The position numbers and the translations under genes are program-made. Shown here piece by piece: positions 45,890 to 54,233 of a DNA stretch of 64,000 bases. Under the pieces are notes generated by a model. It made no database searches and had not been told where the DNA came from. It saw only the letters and a program-made list of their open reading frames with translations. Positions within the stretch are counted from its first letter, which is position 1, and every line of letters begins with the position of its first letter. Source of the stretch: an uncultured Eggerthella sp. (GTDB lineage Bacteria > Actinomycetota > Coriobacteriia > Coriobacteriales > Eggerthellaceae); the NCBI GenBank assembly GCA_958431815.1, contig CAUASB010000002.1, positions 138,007-202,006 of the forward strand, read 5' to 3'.

Positions 45890-48481
45890 TTACGCTTCGT
45901 CAACCGAGCGAACAGCAGCTTTGCCCTGCCACTTGTTGGGGCGGAACAGCAGCCACAGGAAGGCGATGAAGAAGGCGATCGCAACAACGGTGAACACGTT
46001 GAAGGTTACCTCGCCCAAGGCCAAGCCAGCGAACTGGTAGATCCACAGGGACACAACCCAAGCAATACCGCACTGATAGCCAATCGCTGCGAAGAACCAC
46101 TTGATGTTGTTCATCTCGCGTTTGATGGCGCCCATAGCCGCAAAGCAGGGAGCGCACAGCAGGTTGAATGCCAGGAAGGCATAACCGGATGCGTAGGTGA
46201 AGGCCGCCTGAACGTTTGCGTACCAGCCGGCATCGCCGTCGTACAGAATGCCGAAGGTGGAAACAACGTTTTCCTTCGCAATAAGGCCGGTAATGGTTGC
46301 TGAAGCAGCCTGCCAATCGCCGAAGCCCTGAGGCGAGAAGATCCAGCAGATAGCGCTACCGATAACAGCCAAGATCGAATCATTCTGATCCTCAACCGCC
46401 TGGAATACGCCGTCGACGAATCCATAGGAGGAAATGAACCAGATAAGGATTGCCGCTACCAAGATGATCGTGCCGGCCTTCTTGATGAACGACCAAGCGC
46501 GTTCCCACATGCTGCGAAGAACCGCGCCGATGGTGGGCAGATGGTAAGCCGGGAGCTCCATAACGAACGGAGCAGGGTCGCCTGCGAAGAAGCGCGTCTT
46601 CTTCAAGATAACGCCCGAGCACAGAATCGCAATGATGCCCAGGAAGTAGGCGCTCGGGGCAACCCACCATTCGCCACCGAATACCGCGCCGGCGAACAGG
46701 GCGATAATCGGGAGCTTAGCACCACAAGGAATGAACGTCGTGGTCATTACCGTCATGCGACGGTCGTTCTGGTTCTCGATGGTGCGCGAAGACATGATGC
46801 CAGGAACACCGCAACCGGTGCCGATGAGAATCGGCACGAACGATTTGCCGGAAAGGCCGAAACGGCGGAACACACGGTCCAAAATGAAGGCGATACGCGC
46901 CATGTAGCCGCACGACTCAAGGAAGCCCAGCAGCAAGAACAGTACGAGCATCTGGGGAACGAAGCCGAGTACTGCACCAACACCAGCGATGATGCCGTCA
47001 AGAATCAAAGCCTTCAGCCAATCGGCACAACCGATGGAATCCAAGCCCTGTTCAACCAGCGGAGGAATGCCAGGAACCCACATGCCGTACTGGGTCGGGT
47101 CGGGCTCTGAGCCTTCCAGTTCCTCGGCGTACTTGTCCGCGTCCACTTCCTGTTCAGCGCCATCCGCGTCAACATACGTTGCCGTAATGCCGGCATCGGC
47201 CGCTTCTTCGGAGAAGTCGTCTGATTCAGGGTCAAGGCCAGCTTCGATCGCAGCACCCTCGAATGCGGCGATGGCTTGCTGATCACCCTGGTAAGGAGCC
47301 AGGGTATCGAGCGCTTCCTGGTACGAGTCCGCATCGACTTCAGTGGTCTCGTTTTCGCCGGTTTCGTCGTCATAGGAATCGAACGAAGCAGTCAGGCCTG
47401 CAGCTGCAGCATCTTCAACGAACGTATCGGACTTGGGATCAAGACCGGCATCTTCCGCAGCCTCTTCAAAGGCATCGACGCTGCTCTTCGCATCGTCGTA
47501 TTCCGATGTTGCCTCGTCGTACTGCTCCTGGCCAGGGCCGAAGAACCAACCGTCGCCGAACACGCCATCGTTGGCCCAGTCAGTGGCAACACTGCCGACA
47601 GTGGAAACGGAAATGTAGTACACAAGGAACATGACCAGCACGAAAATCGGCAACGCCAAGATTCGGTTGGTAACCACGCGGTCAATTTTGTCAGACGTGG
47701 TTAACTCGTTGGCAGAGTTTTTACTGCGGCAGTGATCGATGATGTTGGAGATGTGGGTATAGCGGTCGTTGATGATCACGCTTTCGGTGTCATCGTCGCT
47801 TTCTTTCTCCACCTTGGCAATAACATCGCTTACATCCGGTGCGCCCTCAAGGGAGGCAGAGATCTTTCCGTCCTTCTCAAGAAGCTTGATTGCATAGAAG
47901 CGCTTGAGGTTCGCAGGCACGGAAGAAGGCAGACGGTCTTCAATGGTCGAAAGCGCTTCCTCGACTACCGCGGAAAACGTGATGGGGGTAGGCGCCGCCG
48001 CGGAACCGATGGTCTTCAGACAGTTGACTACCTGGTCGATGCCTTCGTTCTTCAGTGCCGAAATCTCAACAACGTTGCAGCCCAGTTCCTTGGCAAGCTG
48101 ATCGGCATGGATTTCGTCGCCGCGCTTGCGGACAACGTCCATCATGTTCACGGCAACGACAACCGGCACGCCCATTTCAAGAAGCTGGGTGGTCAGGTAC
48201 AGGTTGCGTTCAAGGTTGCTGCCGTCAACGATGTTCAAAATCGCATCGGGCTTCTCCTGGATCAGGAAGTTACGGGCAACAACCTCTTCAAGGGTATACG
48301 GGGAAAGGGAGTAGATACCAGGAAGGTCGGTGATCTCGATGGATTTATCTTCCTTGAGCTTTCCGCCTTTCTTTTCTACCGTAACGCCTGGCCAGTTACC
48401 GACATACTGGTTTGAGCCGGTCAGAGCGTTGAACAGGGTGGTTTTACCACTGTTCGGGTTGCCTGCAAGTGCAACTCTCAT
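45890..48481 (-). CDS. feoB: FeoB ferrous iron transporter with a duplicated acidic external insert
   Basis: The product has 863 residues, about 150 more than typical. The N-terminal GTPase has ALAGNPNSGKTTLFNALTG (G1), DLPGIYSLSPYT (G3) and VNMMDVV (G4), then the helical GDI domain. The membrane part starts near residue 288 (LALPIFVLVMFLVYYIS). Between the first two membrane segments, residues about 325-460 form an acidic insert with two related units: AFEEAAEDAGLDPKS at about 334 and AFEGAAIEAGLDPES at about 403, each ending in a VDAD-Y-EEL-like stretch. Gate motifs (PCGAKLPI, PILIGTGCGVPG) are normal. It takes up Fe(II). Confidence 0.97.
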   Translation of the reverse strand: MRVALAGNPNSGKTTLFNALTGSNQYVGNWPGVTVEKKGGKLKEDKSIEITDLPGIYSLSPYTLEEVVARNFLIQEKPDAILNIVDGSNLERNLYLTTQLLEMGVPVVVAVNMMDVVRKRGDEIHADQLAKELGCNVVEISALKNEGIDQVVNCLKTIGSAAAPTPITFSAVVEEALSTIEDRLPSSVPANLKRFYAIKLLEKDGKISASLEGAPDVSDVIAKVEKESDDDTESVIINDRYTHISNIIDHCRSKNSANELTTSDKIDRVVTNRILALPIFVLVMFLVYYISVSTVGSVATDWANDGVFGDGWFFGPGQEQYDEATSEYDDAKSSVDAFEEAAEDAGLDPKSDTFVEDAAAAGLTASFDSYDDETGENETTEVDADSYQEALDTLAPYQGDQQAIAAFEGAAIEAGLDPESDDFSEEAADAGITATYVDADGAEQEVDADKYAEELEGSEPDPTQYGMWVPGIPPLVEQGLDSIGCADWLKALILDGIIAGVGAVLGFVPQMLVLFLLLGFLESCGYMARIAFILDRVFRRFGLSGKSFVPILIGTGCGVPGIMSSRTIENQNDRRMTVMTTTFIPCGAKLPIIALFAGAVFGGEWWVAPSAYFLGIIAILCSGVILKKTRFFAGDPAPFVMELPAYHLPTIGAVLRSMWERAWSFIKKAGTIILVAAILIWFISSYGFVDGVFQAVEDQNDSILAVIGSAICWIFSPQGFGDWQAASATITGLIAKENVVSTFGILYDGDAGWYANVQAAFTYASGYAFLAFNLLCAPCFAAMGAIKREMNNIKWFFAAIGYQCGIAWVVSLWIYQFAGLALGEVTFNVFTVVAIAFFIAFLWLLFRPNKWQGKAAVRSVDEA

Positions 48482-48611
48482 TCATTCCTCCATTCAGTGT
48501 TAGATGGGGCTAACTACAGGATTTAAAAAATGACCGCACTAGGCGATCAAAGAGCGCACTATGCCAATCAAAGGATGCTCATGCCTGACCCTTTGATGGA
48601 CATAGCTACGC

Positions 48612-48833
48612 TTATTCAACCTCGATCATCTGCGCGTCTTCTTTACGCAGAGAGAGCTCGTAACCGCGAACAGTAACTTCAACCGGATCGCCCAAAGGTG
48701 CAACCTTGCGAATGTACACCGAGCATCCTTTCGTGATGCCCATGTCCATGATGCGGCGCTTGACTGCGCCCGTGCCATTGAGCTTCACAACGGTAACCGT
48801 TTCACCGTTCTTAGCTTCACGAAGTGTTTTCAC
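48612..48833 (-). CDS. feoA: FeoA-type SH3-like protein, second copy
   Basis: The product has 73 residues. KTLREAKNGETVTVVKLNGT and KRRIMDMGITKGCSVYIRKV are typical FeoA. It is thought to act on the FeoB GTPase. GTG 48833 with AAAGGAGG four bases upstream is the start; a longer frame runs into the first feoA gene. It is followed by feoB after a 130-base gap. Confidence 0.92.
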   Translation of the reverse strand: MKTLREAKNGETVTVVKLNGTGAVKRRIMDMGITKGCSVYIRKVAPLGDPVEVTVRGYELSLRKEDAQMIEVE

Positions 48834-48879
48834 TGTGCCTCCTTTCCCAATTGCATGCTGAATCGTTTTTGGCAAACCG

Positions 48880-49092
48880 CTACACCGTGATGTGCTTGGC
48901 AAGCTCAGAGGAAAGGGCCACGCGCGAACCTTTCACGTTCACGATGAGGTTTCCGCCAATGCGAGAAACAACCGAAATCTCTTCCCCAGGGACGAATCCC
49001 AAGTTCTCAAGATGACGATGAATGTCGCCAGCACCATCATGAAGTTGCTTTACGTGGTAAATGCCATTCTTTTTGATTTCAGACAAAACCAT
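48880..49092 (-). CDS. feoA: FeoA-type SH3-like protein, first copy
   Basis: The product has 70 residues: IYHVKQLHDGAGDIHRHLENLG and FVPGEEISVVSRIGGNLIVN match FeoA, though it differs clearly from the second copy. Two different FeoA proteins before FeoB is common in anaerobic Gram-positive bacteria. The start ATG follows GGAAGGAAG. It is the first gene of the operon. Confidence 0.92.
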   Translation of the reverse strand: MVLSEIKKNGIYHVKQLHDGAGDIHRHLENLGFVPGEEISVVSRIGGNLIVNVKGSRVALSSELAKHITV

Positions 49093-49147
49093 GATGCTTC
49101 CTTCCGCTTGCTATGCCTCTAGGGCAGTTTGCGACCCCAGTAAGCCA

Positions 49148-49194
49148 GGGTTAACTAACAGAAAGATGTTAACCCCGTCAAACTAATGCGTCAA
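49148..49194 (-). promoter_or_regulatory. feo operon promoter overlapped by an inverted repeat
   Basis: On the minus strand TTGACG (49194-49189) and TAACAT (49171-49166) are 17 bases apart. GGGTTAAC (49148-49155) and GTTAACCC (49168-49175) form an inverted repeat that covers the -10 box and start site, a position that fits a metal-dependent repressor. A DtxR-family regulator is encoded at 52063-52443; the link is inference. Confidence 0.6.
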
Positions 49195-49262
49195 TGTTTA
49201 CCAAGGGTTATTTTCAAAAACTTTTCTCTTCCAGCATCACCCCGCAAAGCCCCGGCAGCACA

Positions 49263-49304
49263 AAGCCCCGGCAGCGTCGCGTTTCCGCGATGCTGCCGGG
49301 GCTT
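49263..49304 (-). terminator. Terminator of the ruv operon, with a duplicated arm
   Basis: AAGCCCCGGCAGC and GCTGCCGGGGCTT form 13 pairs, with inner TCGCG/CGCGA pairs. A second AAGCCCCGGCAGC at 49247-49259 repeats the distal arm in direct orientation. T-rich sequence is limited. Confidence 0.75.
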
Positions 49305-49349
49305 ATCAAAACCGCAAGCGACCTTCGACAAACGAGTAGGTCGAAAAGA

Positions 49350-49763
49350 CTACAGATCGAGCCCGCTTCTTTCGAACAGGGAATCCAGCTCGCTTTGACT
49401 TATACTGCCTTCCCCAAGGTCAATCCCAAAAGCGCGCGCAACCGCATACGCTTGGTTCTGGCGCAATTCAGAGGCATCCGAATCGCCCGCCTCACGCAAA
49501 TACTGCGAAGAAAGCAGCAGCGAACGCGAGACGTATTCCATCAGCTGGGGGTCTGGCTGCGATAGCTGCAGCATCGCGGCCATCGACTCCGGAGCCATGC
49601 GCAAAAGAAGGTCCCCATCCATTTCGGTCGCATCCGAGACCGCAGTATCAAGCAGCTCAGCTGCCGCCCGCGGATCGTTTTGACCCCTAGCACGTAACAG
49701 GCTGTCCTTCATTGCCGCAGCAAGCTGCATGAACATGCGCATCAAATAATCTTGCGTAAACAC
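49350..49763 (-). CDS. DUF6483-like small protein of unknown function
   Basis: The product has 137 residues, all-helical in appearance. The opening FTQDYLMRMFMQLAAAMKD resembles a family of short proteins (DUF6483) found in Gram-positive gut bacteria; the rest contains SISQSELDSLFERSGLDL at the end. GTG 49763 lies one base after the ruvB stop with GGAAAGAAG upstream, so it is the last gene of the ruv operon. Function unknown. Confidence 0.65.
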   Translation of the reverse strand: MFTQDYLMRMFMQLAAAMKDSLLRARGQNDPRAAAELLDTAVSDATEMDGDLLLRMAPESMAAMLQLSQPDPQLMEYVSRSLLLSSQYLREAGDSDASELRQNQAYAVARAFGIDLGEGSISQSELDSLFERSGLDL

Positions 49764-49764
49764 A

Positions 49765-50868
49765 TTATCTTCTTTCCGGGTATCGAATGCCCAAATGATC
49801 ATAGGCGCGCTCGGTAGCCTGGCGGCCCTTAGGCGTCCGGACAAGCAAACCCTGCTGCAGCAAGTAGGGCTCGTATACGTCTTCCAAGGTATCAGGCTCT
49901 TCCGATAAAGCGGAAGCCAGCGTGGAAAGGCCGACGGGGCGCCCCGAGAATTGAACGCACAAAAGCTCAAGAATCCTGTTGTCCACCGGATCAAGGCCAA
50001 GAGAATCAACCTCGAAAAATGCCAAAGCCTGAGCTGCGCAATCCTCATCGATGGGGAAAACGCCCTTAACCTGCGCCCAATCGCGTACGCGCTTCAGCAG
50101 CCTGTTCGCCAAACGAGGGGTACCACGACTGCGTCGGGCAATCTCAAGTGCACCGTCCTCCGTTATGTCTACCCCCAAAATCCGGGCGGAGCGTCGGACG
50201 ATCAAGGCCAATTCCTCTGGTGCATAGTAGTTAAGACGGAAAGCGATGCCGAAGCGGTCGCGCAGCGGACCAGTGAGCAGCCCTGTTCTGGTTGTAGCAC
50301 CAATAAGCGTAAAACGCGGCAGGTCGAGCCTGATCGATCGGGCAGCGGGCCCCTTACCCACCACAATATCCAGAGCAAAGTCTTCCAATGCGGGATACAG
50401 GACTTCTTCCACCATGCGATTCAAGCGATGAATCTCGTCGATGAAGAGAACATCCCCTTCCTCAAGATTGGTAAGAATCGCCGCCAGATCCCCTGTCCTC
50501 TCAATCGCCGGGCCGCTGGTTGTTTTGATGTGCACACCAAGCTCGTTGGCAACAACGGTTGCCAACGTTGTTTTGCCCAAACCTGGAGGGCCTGAAAACA
50601 GAATATGGTCAACCACATCTTTACGAGCACGGGCAGCCTCGATAAGAATCGATAAGCTTTCCTTTACCTTGGTCTGGCCCAAATAATCGTTAAGGCAGGT
50701 TGGCCTCAAGCTCCGATCAAGCGCAAGATCGTCTTCCGTCAAAGAAACCGAACAGGCGCGCGAAGAGGCGTCTTCCTCATTGCGCGCATTATCGTTTTTC
50801 AACGCTTCCAGCGGAGCCTCGAAAAGCGCACTTTCTATTTCAAAATCGTCAGACAAAAAAGAATCCAC
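49765..50868 (-). CDS. ruvB: RuvB Holliday junction branch-migration ATPase
   Basis: The product has 367 residues, with a 50-residue N-terminal tail. LNDYLGQTKVKESLSILIEA, HILFSGPPGLGKTTLATVVA (Walker A), DVLFIDEIHRLNRMVEE (Walker B) and LIGATTRTGLLTGPLRDRFG (sensor/Arg finger) are all present. RuvB hexamers drive junction movement with RuvA. The C-terminus ends in the winged helix ATERAYDHLG. Confidence 0.98.
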   Translation of the reverse strand: MDSFLSDDFEIESALFEAPLEALKNDNARNEEDASSRACSVSLTEDDLALDRSLRPTCLNDYLGQTKVKESLSILIEAARARKDVVDHILFSGPPGLGKTTLATVVANELGVHIKTTSGPAIERTGDLAAILTNLEEGDVLFIDEIHRLNRMVEEVLYPALEDFALDIVVGKGPAARSIRLDLPRFTLIGATTRTGLLTGPLRDRFGIAFRLNYYAPEELALIVRRSARILGVDITEDGALEIARRSRGTPRLANRLLKRVRDWAQVKGVFPIDEDCAAQALAFFEVDSLGLDPVDNRILELLCVQFSGRPVGLSTLASALSEEPDTLEDVYEPYLLQQGLLVRTPKGRQATERAYDHLGIRYPERR

Positions 50869-50877
50869 CTTTATTGG

Positions 50878-51462
50878 TTACTTGCCCAAGCGCTTCAGCG
50901 CATACTGCAATAGTATCGTTTCGTTCGCTTCCTCGGGAGCCCCCTTAAGTGCAAGATCGGTTTCTTCGGAAGTAAAGCCCATAGACAGCAGTGCTTCCAC
51001 TGCCCCCTTTCGTGCATGTGCTGCCTGAGTCGAAATGCCAGGCAGGGCAACCTGCGTCTCTTCGCCAAAAGATTCCTTCAGCTCAAGCACAATGCGCGAA
51101 GCCATCTTCTTACCTACTCCCGGAATCTGCTGGATAGCGCCAACGTCCTGGGAAACAATGGCGGACACCAAGGCCTCCGGTTCATACGTGGAAAGAGCGG
51201 AAAGAGCGACTTTGGGGCCAACGCTCGAAACCGAGGTGAGTTTCGTGAAGAGCCGTTCCTCATCGTGGCTCAGGAATCCGTACAAGACCAACGCATCGTC
51301 GCGAACCTGTAAACGCGTCAATACCTTTACCTCTTCACCAACGTGCCCCAAGCGAGAAAGGCTTTTCCCCGACAGGGAAACACGGTACCCGATGCCGCCA
51401 ACTTCTATCACAGCGGAATCGATGAACTTTGCGGCAATTACGCCACGAAGAAACGAAATCAT
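50878..51462 (-). CDS. ruvA: RuvA Holliday junction-binding protein
   Basis: The product has 194 residues. The N-terminal OB fold (MISFLRGVIAAKFIDSAVIE), two helix-hairpin-helix motifs (LTSVSSVGPKVALSALS, IQQIPGVGKKMASRIVLELK) and the C-terminal RuvB-binding domain (AVEALLSMGFTSEETDLAL) are complete. It overlaps ruvC by four bases. Confidence 0.98.
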   Translation of the reverse strand: MISFLRGVIAAKFIDSAVIEVGGIGYRVSLSGKSLSRLGHVGEEVKVLTRLQVRDDALVLYGFLSHDEERLFTKLTSVSSVGPKVALSALSTYEPEALVSAIVSQDVGAIQQIPGVGKKMASRIVLELKESFGEETQVALPGISTQAAHARKGAVEALLSMGFTSEETDLALKGAPEEANETILLQYALKRLGK

Positions 51463-51965
51463 CGAGCGCCTCCTTTATCCCAGGAAATCGAATGTGTCGT
51501 ATGGCAGATAGCGGCAGCCAAAGCATCTGCCGCATGATCGGGCGATGGAACCTTTTCCAGCGCCAGAAGCTGTTGCACCATGTACTGAACCTGATGCTTG
51601 TCAGCCGACCCCGCCCCCACAACCGCCAGCTTTATCTGACTGGGAGAATACTCGCCCAACTCCATGTCGCGTTGACCGCAGGCAACCAAAGCAGCGCCTC
51701 GTGCCTGCCCTGTGGCAAAAGCGCTCTGGGCATTCGATCCGAACCACACCGTTTCGATGGCCACGCAATCAGGCTCGTACTTACCAACCACCGCGGTCAT
51801 TTGGGTGTAGATTTTCCCTAAGCGCAGATGCAAGGGCGTTTGAGCATCGGTGGCGATGCATCCATATGCCACGCAAGCCAGGGAAGAGCCTCTTTGCTGG
51901 ATGACCCCCCAACCCGTATGGGCCAACCCTGGGTCGATGCCTAATACGAAGCGCGAATTCGCCAT
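51459..51965 (-). CDS. ruvC: RuvC Holliday junction resolvase
   Basis: The product has 168 residues. The catalytic acidic residues lie in FVLGIDPGLAHTGWGVIQ (first Asp), VAIETVWFGSNAQSAFATGQ (Glu) and PDHAADALAAAICH (last Asp pair). It cuts four-way junctions. It is the first gene of ruvC-ruvA-ruvB, with AAAGGA before the ATG and an SOS-like box 15 bases upstream. Confidence 0.98.
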   Translation of the reverse strand: MANSRFVLGIDPGLAHTGWGVIQQRGSSLACVAYGCIATDAQTPLHLRLGKIYTQMTAVVGKYEPDCVAIETVWFGSNAQSAFATGQARGAALVACGQRDMELGEYSPSQIKLAVVGAGSADKHQVQYMVQQLLALEKVPSPDHAADALAAAICHTTHSISWDKGGAR

Positions 51966-51979
51966 ACCATCCTTTCAAA

Positions 51980-51993
51980 CAAACATTTGTTCG
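51980..51993 (-). promoter_or_regulatory. SOS (LexA) box upstream of ruvC
   Basis: On the minus strand CGAACAAATGTTTG matches the Gram-positive/actinobacterial LexA consensus (CGAAC, four bases, GTTCG) except for one base in the right half. It lies beside TATTAT (52000-51995), a possible -10, as expected for LexA repression of the ruv genes. Confidence 0.65.
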
Positions 51994-52007
51994 TATAATA
52001 CCATAAA

Positions 52008-52040
52008 AAAGAAACGGCGCCACGATGCCGCCGCTTCTTT
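52008..52040 (-). terminator. Terminator of the DtxR/MntR-family gene
   Basis: AAAGAA-CGGCG and its complement pair through 12 bases with one wobble and are followed by six T on the minus strand, 22 bases after the stop. Confidence 0.88.
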
Positions 52041-52062
52041 CGAATTCCCGTTTTTCGTTTGG

Positions 52063-52443
52063 CTACAGCCCGATGGACTTGAAGTAGTCGAGCCACTTAC
52101 CGAACGAATCGTCACTGATGGCATGCTCCATCTGGCATGCTTCTTCTTCGGCCACTTCCAGCGACAAACCGACCTTCTCATGCAGAAAGCGGGTCAATTT
52201 CTCATGGCGCTCGAGGACCGATTTGCCGTAGTTATACCCATCTTCGGTAAGGGTGATATCACCATAGTAGGGCTGATCGAGCATACCCGACGCCTTTAGA
52301 CTGGCAACCGCCTTGGAAACCGATGCCTTCGATACGCCCAGCTTAGAGGCAATATCCACCGAACGAACCGCCTGTGTATCGGAGCCGCCCAACATAACAA
52401 TAGCCTCAAGATAGTCTTCATGAGACATGGAAACCTTTTCCAT
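52063..52443 (-). CDS. DtxR/MntR-family metal-dependent repressor
   Basis: The product has 126 residues: winged helix (DIASKLGVSKASVSKAVASL) plus dimerisation domain, lacking the SH3 domain of DtxR. Likely metal ligands are Asp10, His80, Cys103, Glu106 and His107 (ACQMEH). The Asp is as in MntR, while Cys103 replaces the Glu that MntR has there and matches DtxR/IdeR, suggesting iron or mixed sensing. ATG 52443 has GGGGGAAG upstream. The feo promoter at 49148-49194 is a plausible target. Confidence 0.88.
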   Translation of the reverse strand: MEKVSMSHEDYLEAIVMLGGSDTQAVRSVDIASKLGVSKASVSKAVASLKASGMLDQPYYGDITLTEDGYNYGKSVLERHEKLTRFLHEKVGLSLEVAEEEACQMEHAISDDSFGKWLDYFKSIGL

Positions 52444-52637
52444 ACTTCCCCCTCTCCGGAAAAAACCGGCTTGAAGCAAATGTCGCCCAAGCCACTACCT
52501 CTGCAAGCGAGAGAGGGTGCGATCTAAGGAAGATGCGGCATCCATTTGCATAAAATGCCCGTTTCAAAAACGGCGCGTACTATTAGCTACATAGTATACT
52601 TGTCCCGCATAGATTACCCCTCACGAAAGACGGATTC

Positions 52638-54179
52638 ATGGCTACCAATCGCTATATTGACACGCGCGGAAGGTGTGCGGCTCCGGTCACCTTTACCGAA
52701 GCCGTCGTTAAAGGGCTCGCCGAAGGCGGCGGTCTTTTCGTCCCGGAATCGCTTCCCCAGCTTAGCTTGGACAGCATTCTTTCCCTGGCGAAGCTCCCCT
52801 ACGCCAAGCGCGCAGCCTTCATTTATCGTTCGTTTGGCATCGATCTGCCCGATGCCAAAATCGATGAGCTCATGGAAGCAACGTATGGCAACAGGTTCGA
52901 CGATGAGGCTATTTGCCCTATCACCTCGCTCGATGCGAACACCCACGTGCTTGAGCTCTGGCATGGCCCGACAAGCGCCTTCAAGGACATGGCCCTTCAA
53001 TGTCTGCCGCATTTCTTCAGCGCAAGCGCAGCCCAACTTCGCGAGCAAGGCAAGCTGAACAACACATTCCTTATCTTGGTGGCGACCTCCGGCGACACCG
53101 GCAAGGCAGCATTGGAAGGGTTCCGCGATAAGGACGGCGTCCAGATTGCCGTAATGTACCCCGATGGCGGAGTAAGCGACATCCAATACAAGCAGATGGC
53201 AACTCAAGCCGGTTCGAATGTTATGGTCTGGGCCGTCAAAGGCAACTTCGACGACTGCCAGACGGGCGCCAAGAACGTTTTCGGCGATGAGTCTTTTGCC
53301 GAAAAGCTCATGAACAACGACCATGTCGCCCTCTCCAGCGCAAACTCCATCAACTGGGGCCGTTTACTTCCCCAGGTCGTGTACTACGTATCAAGCTATG
53401 CTGAATTGGTCGCGCAGGGCAAGCTTGAAGCAGGCAAGCCGCTCGACGTTTGCGTTCCCACCGGCAATTTCGGCAATATCCTGGCAGCATGGTACGCCAA
53501 GCAAATCGGCACTCCTCTTGGCACGTTGTTCTGCGCAAGCAACGAAAACCGCGTGCTGACCGACTTCATCAACACCGGCAGCTATGACATCTCCAACCGC
53601 GAGTTCGTCCTCACGCCATCTCCTTCGATGGACATCTTGGTTTCCTCTAATGTGGAACGCCAGCTCTTCGAGCTCACTGGTCGCAACGCGCAAGCCATTG
53701 CAACCTGGATGGATGAGCTGAAGCAGAACAAATCCTTCACCGTCGACAGTGAAACGCTTGCAAAGCTTCAAGCTGATTTCAAATCCGACTCCGTCGACAG
53801 CGAAACTTGCCTTGAAACCATCAAGGAGGTTCTCGGCAAGCATCACTATCTCATCGACCCGCACACCGCCGTTGCCTACAAGGTTGCCGAGCGTCTGCGC
53901 GGCAAGAACCCCGTGCTCATTGCCTCTACTGCACATTGGGCGAAATTCGGCGAAAACGTGTATCGTGCCCTTCACGACATCAAACCCGGCGCCGAGCTTC
54001 CCGAATCTGTCGCAGAACTCAGCGGATGCGCGCTCAACGAGCTTATTGCCGACGAGGCAAACAGCCATAACATTCCGCAAGGTTTGGCAGAGCTCGACTC
54101 CCTGCCCATTCGCTTCAAGGACGTTATCGAGGGAACTACTCCTGCAATCGAAAAAGCGGTTATCGACTTCCTCGATTAG
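52638..54179 (+). CDS. thrC: Threonine synthase
   Basis: The product has 513 residues, the long bacterial form. RYIDTRGRCAAPVTFTEAVV opens it; ELWHGPTSAFKDMALQCLPH carries the PLP Lys, LVATSGDTGKAALEGF the phosphate-binding loop, and VPTGNFGNILAAWYAK follows. It converts O-phosphohomoserine to threonine. The site is GAAAG nine bases before the ATG. It is a single-gene unit, divergent from the DtxR-family gene. Confidence 0.97.
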   Translation: MATNRYIDTRGRCAAPVTFTEAVVKGLAEGGGLFVPESLPQLSLDSILSLAKLPYAKRAAFIYRSFGIDLPDAKIDELMEATYGNRFDDEAICPITSLDANTHVLELWHGPTSAFKDMALQCLPHFFSASAAQLREQGKLNNTFLILVATSGDTGKAALEGFRDKDGVQIAVMYPDGGVSDIQYKQMATQAGSNVMVWAVKGNFDDCQTGAKNVFGDESFAEKLMNNDHVALSSANSINWGRLLPQVVYYVSSYAELVAQGKLEAGKPLDVCVPTGNFGNILAAWYAKQIGTPLGTLFCASNENRVLTDFINTGSYDISNREFVLTPSPSMDILVSSNVERQLFELTGRNAQAIATWMDELKQNKSFTVDSETLAKLQADFKSDSVDSETCLETIKEVLGKHHYLIDPHTAVAYKVAERLRGKNPVLIASTAHWAKFGENVYRALHDIKPGAELPESVAELSGCALNELIADEANSHNIPQGLAELDSLPIRFKDVIEGTTPAIEKAVIDFLD

Positions 54180-54193
54180 CCGATGCTCAAAAA

Positions 54194-54233
54194 GATAGAG
54201 AAAGACCCGCCTTGCGGCAGGTCTTTCTCTATC
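54194..54233 (+). terminator. Bidirectional terminator between thrC and the tad operon
   Basis: GATAGAGAAAGACC and GGTCTTTCTCTATC are perfect 14-base arms with an inner CCGC/GCGG stem. The last codons of the opposing gene fall inside the hairpin, so the two operons share it. Confidence 0.88.

Noticed and set aside
52546..53058. 170-codon + frame at the start of thrC
   Set aside because: Different frame from thrC, which has unmistakable threonine synthase motifs over the same bases.
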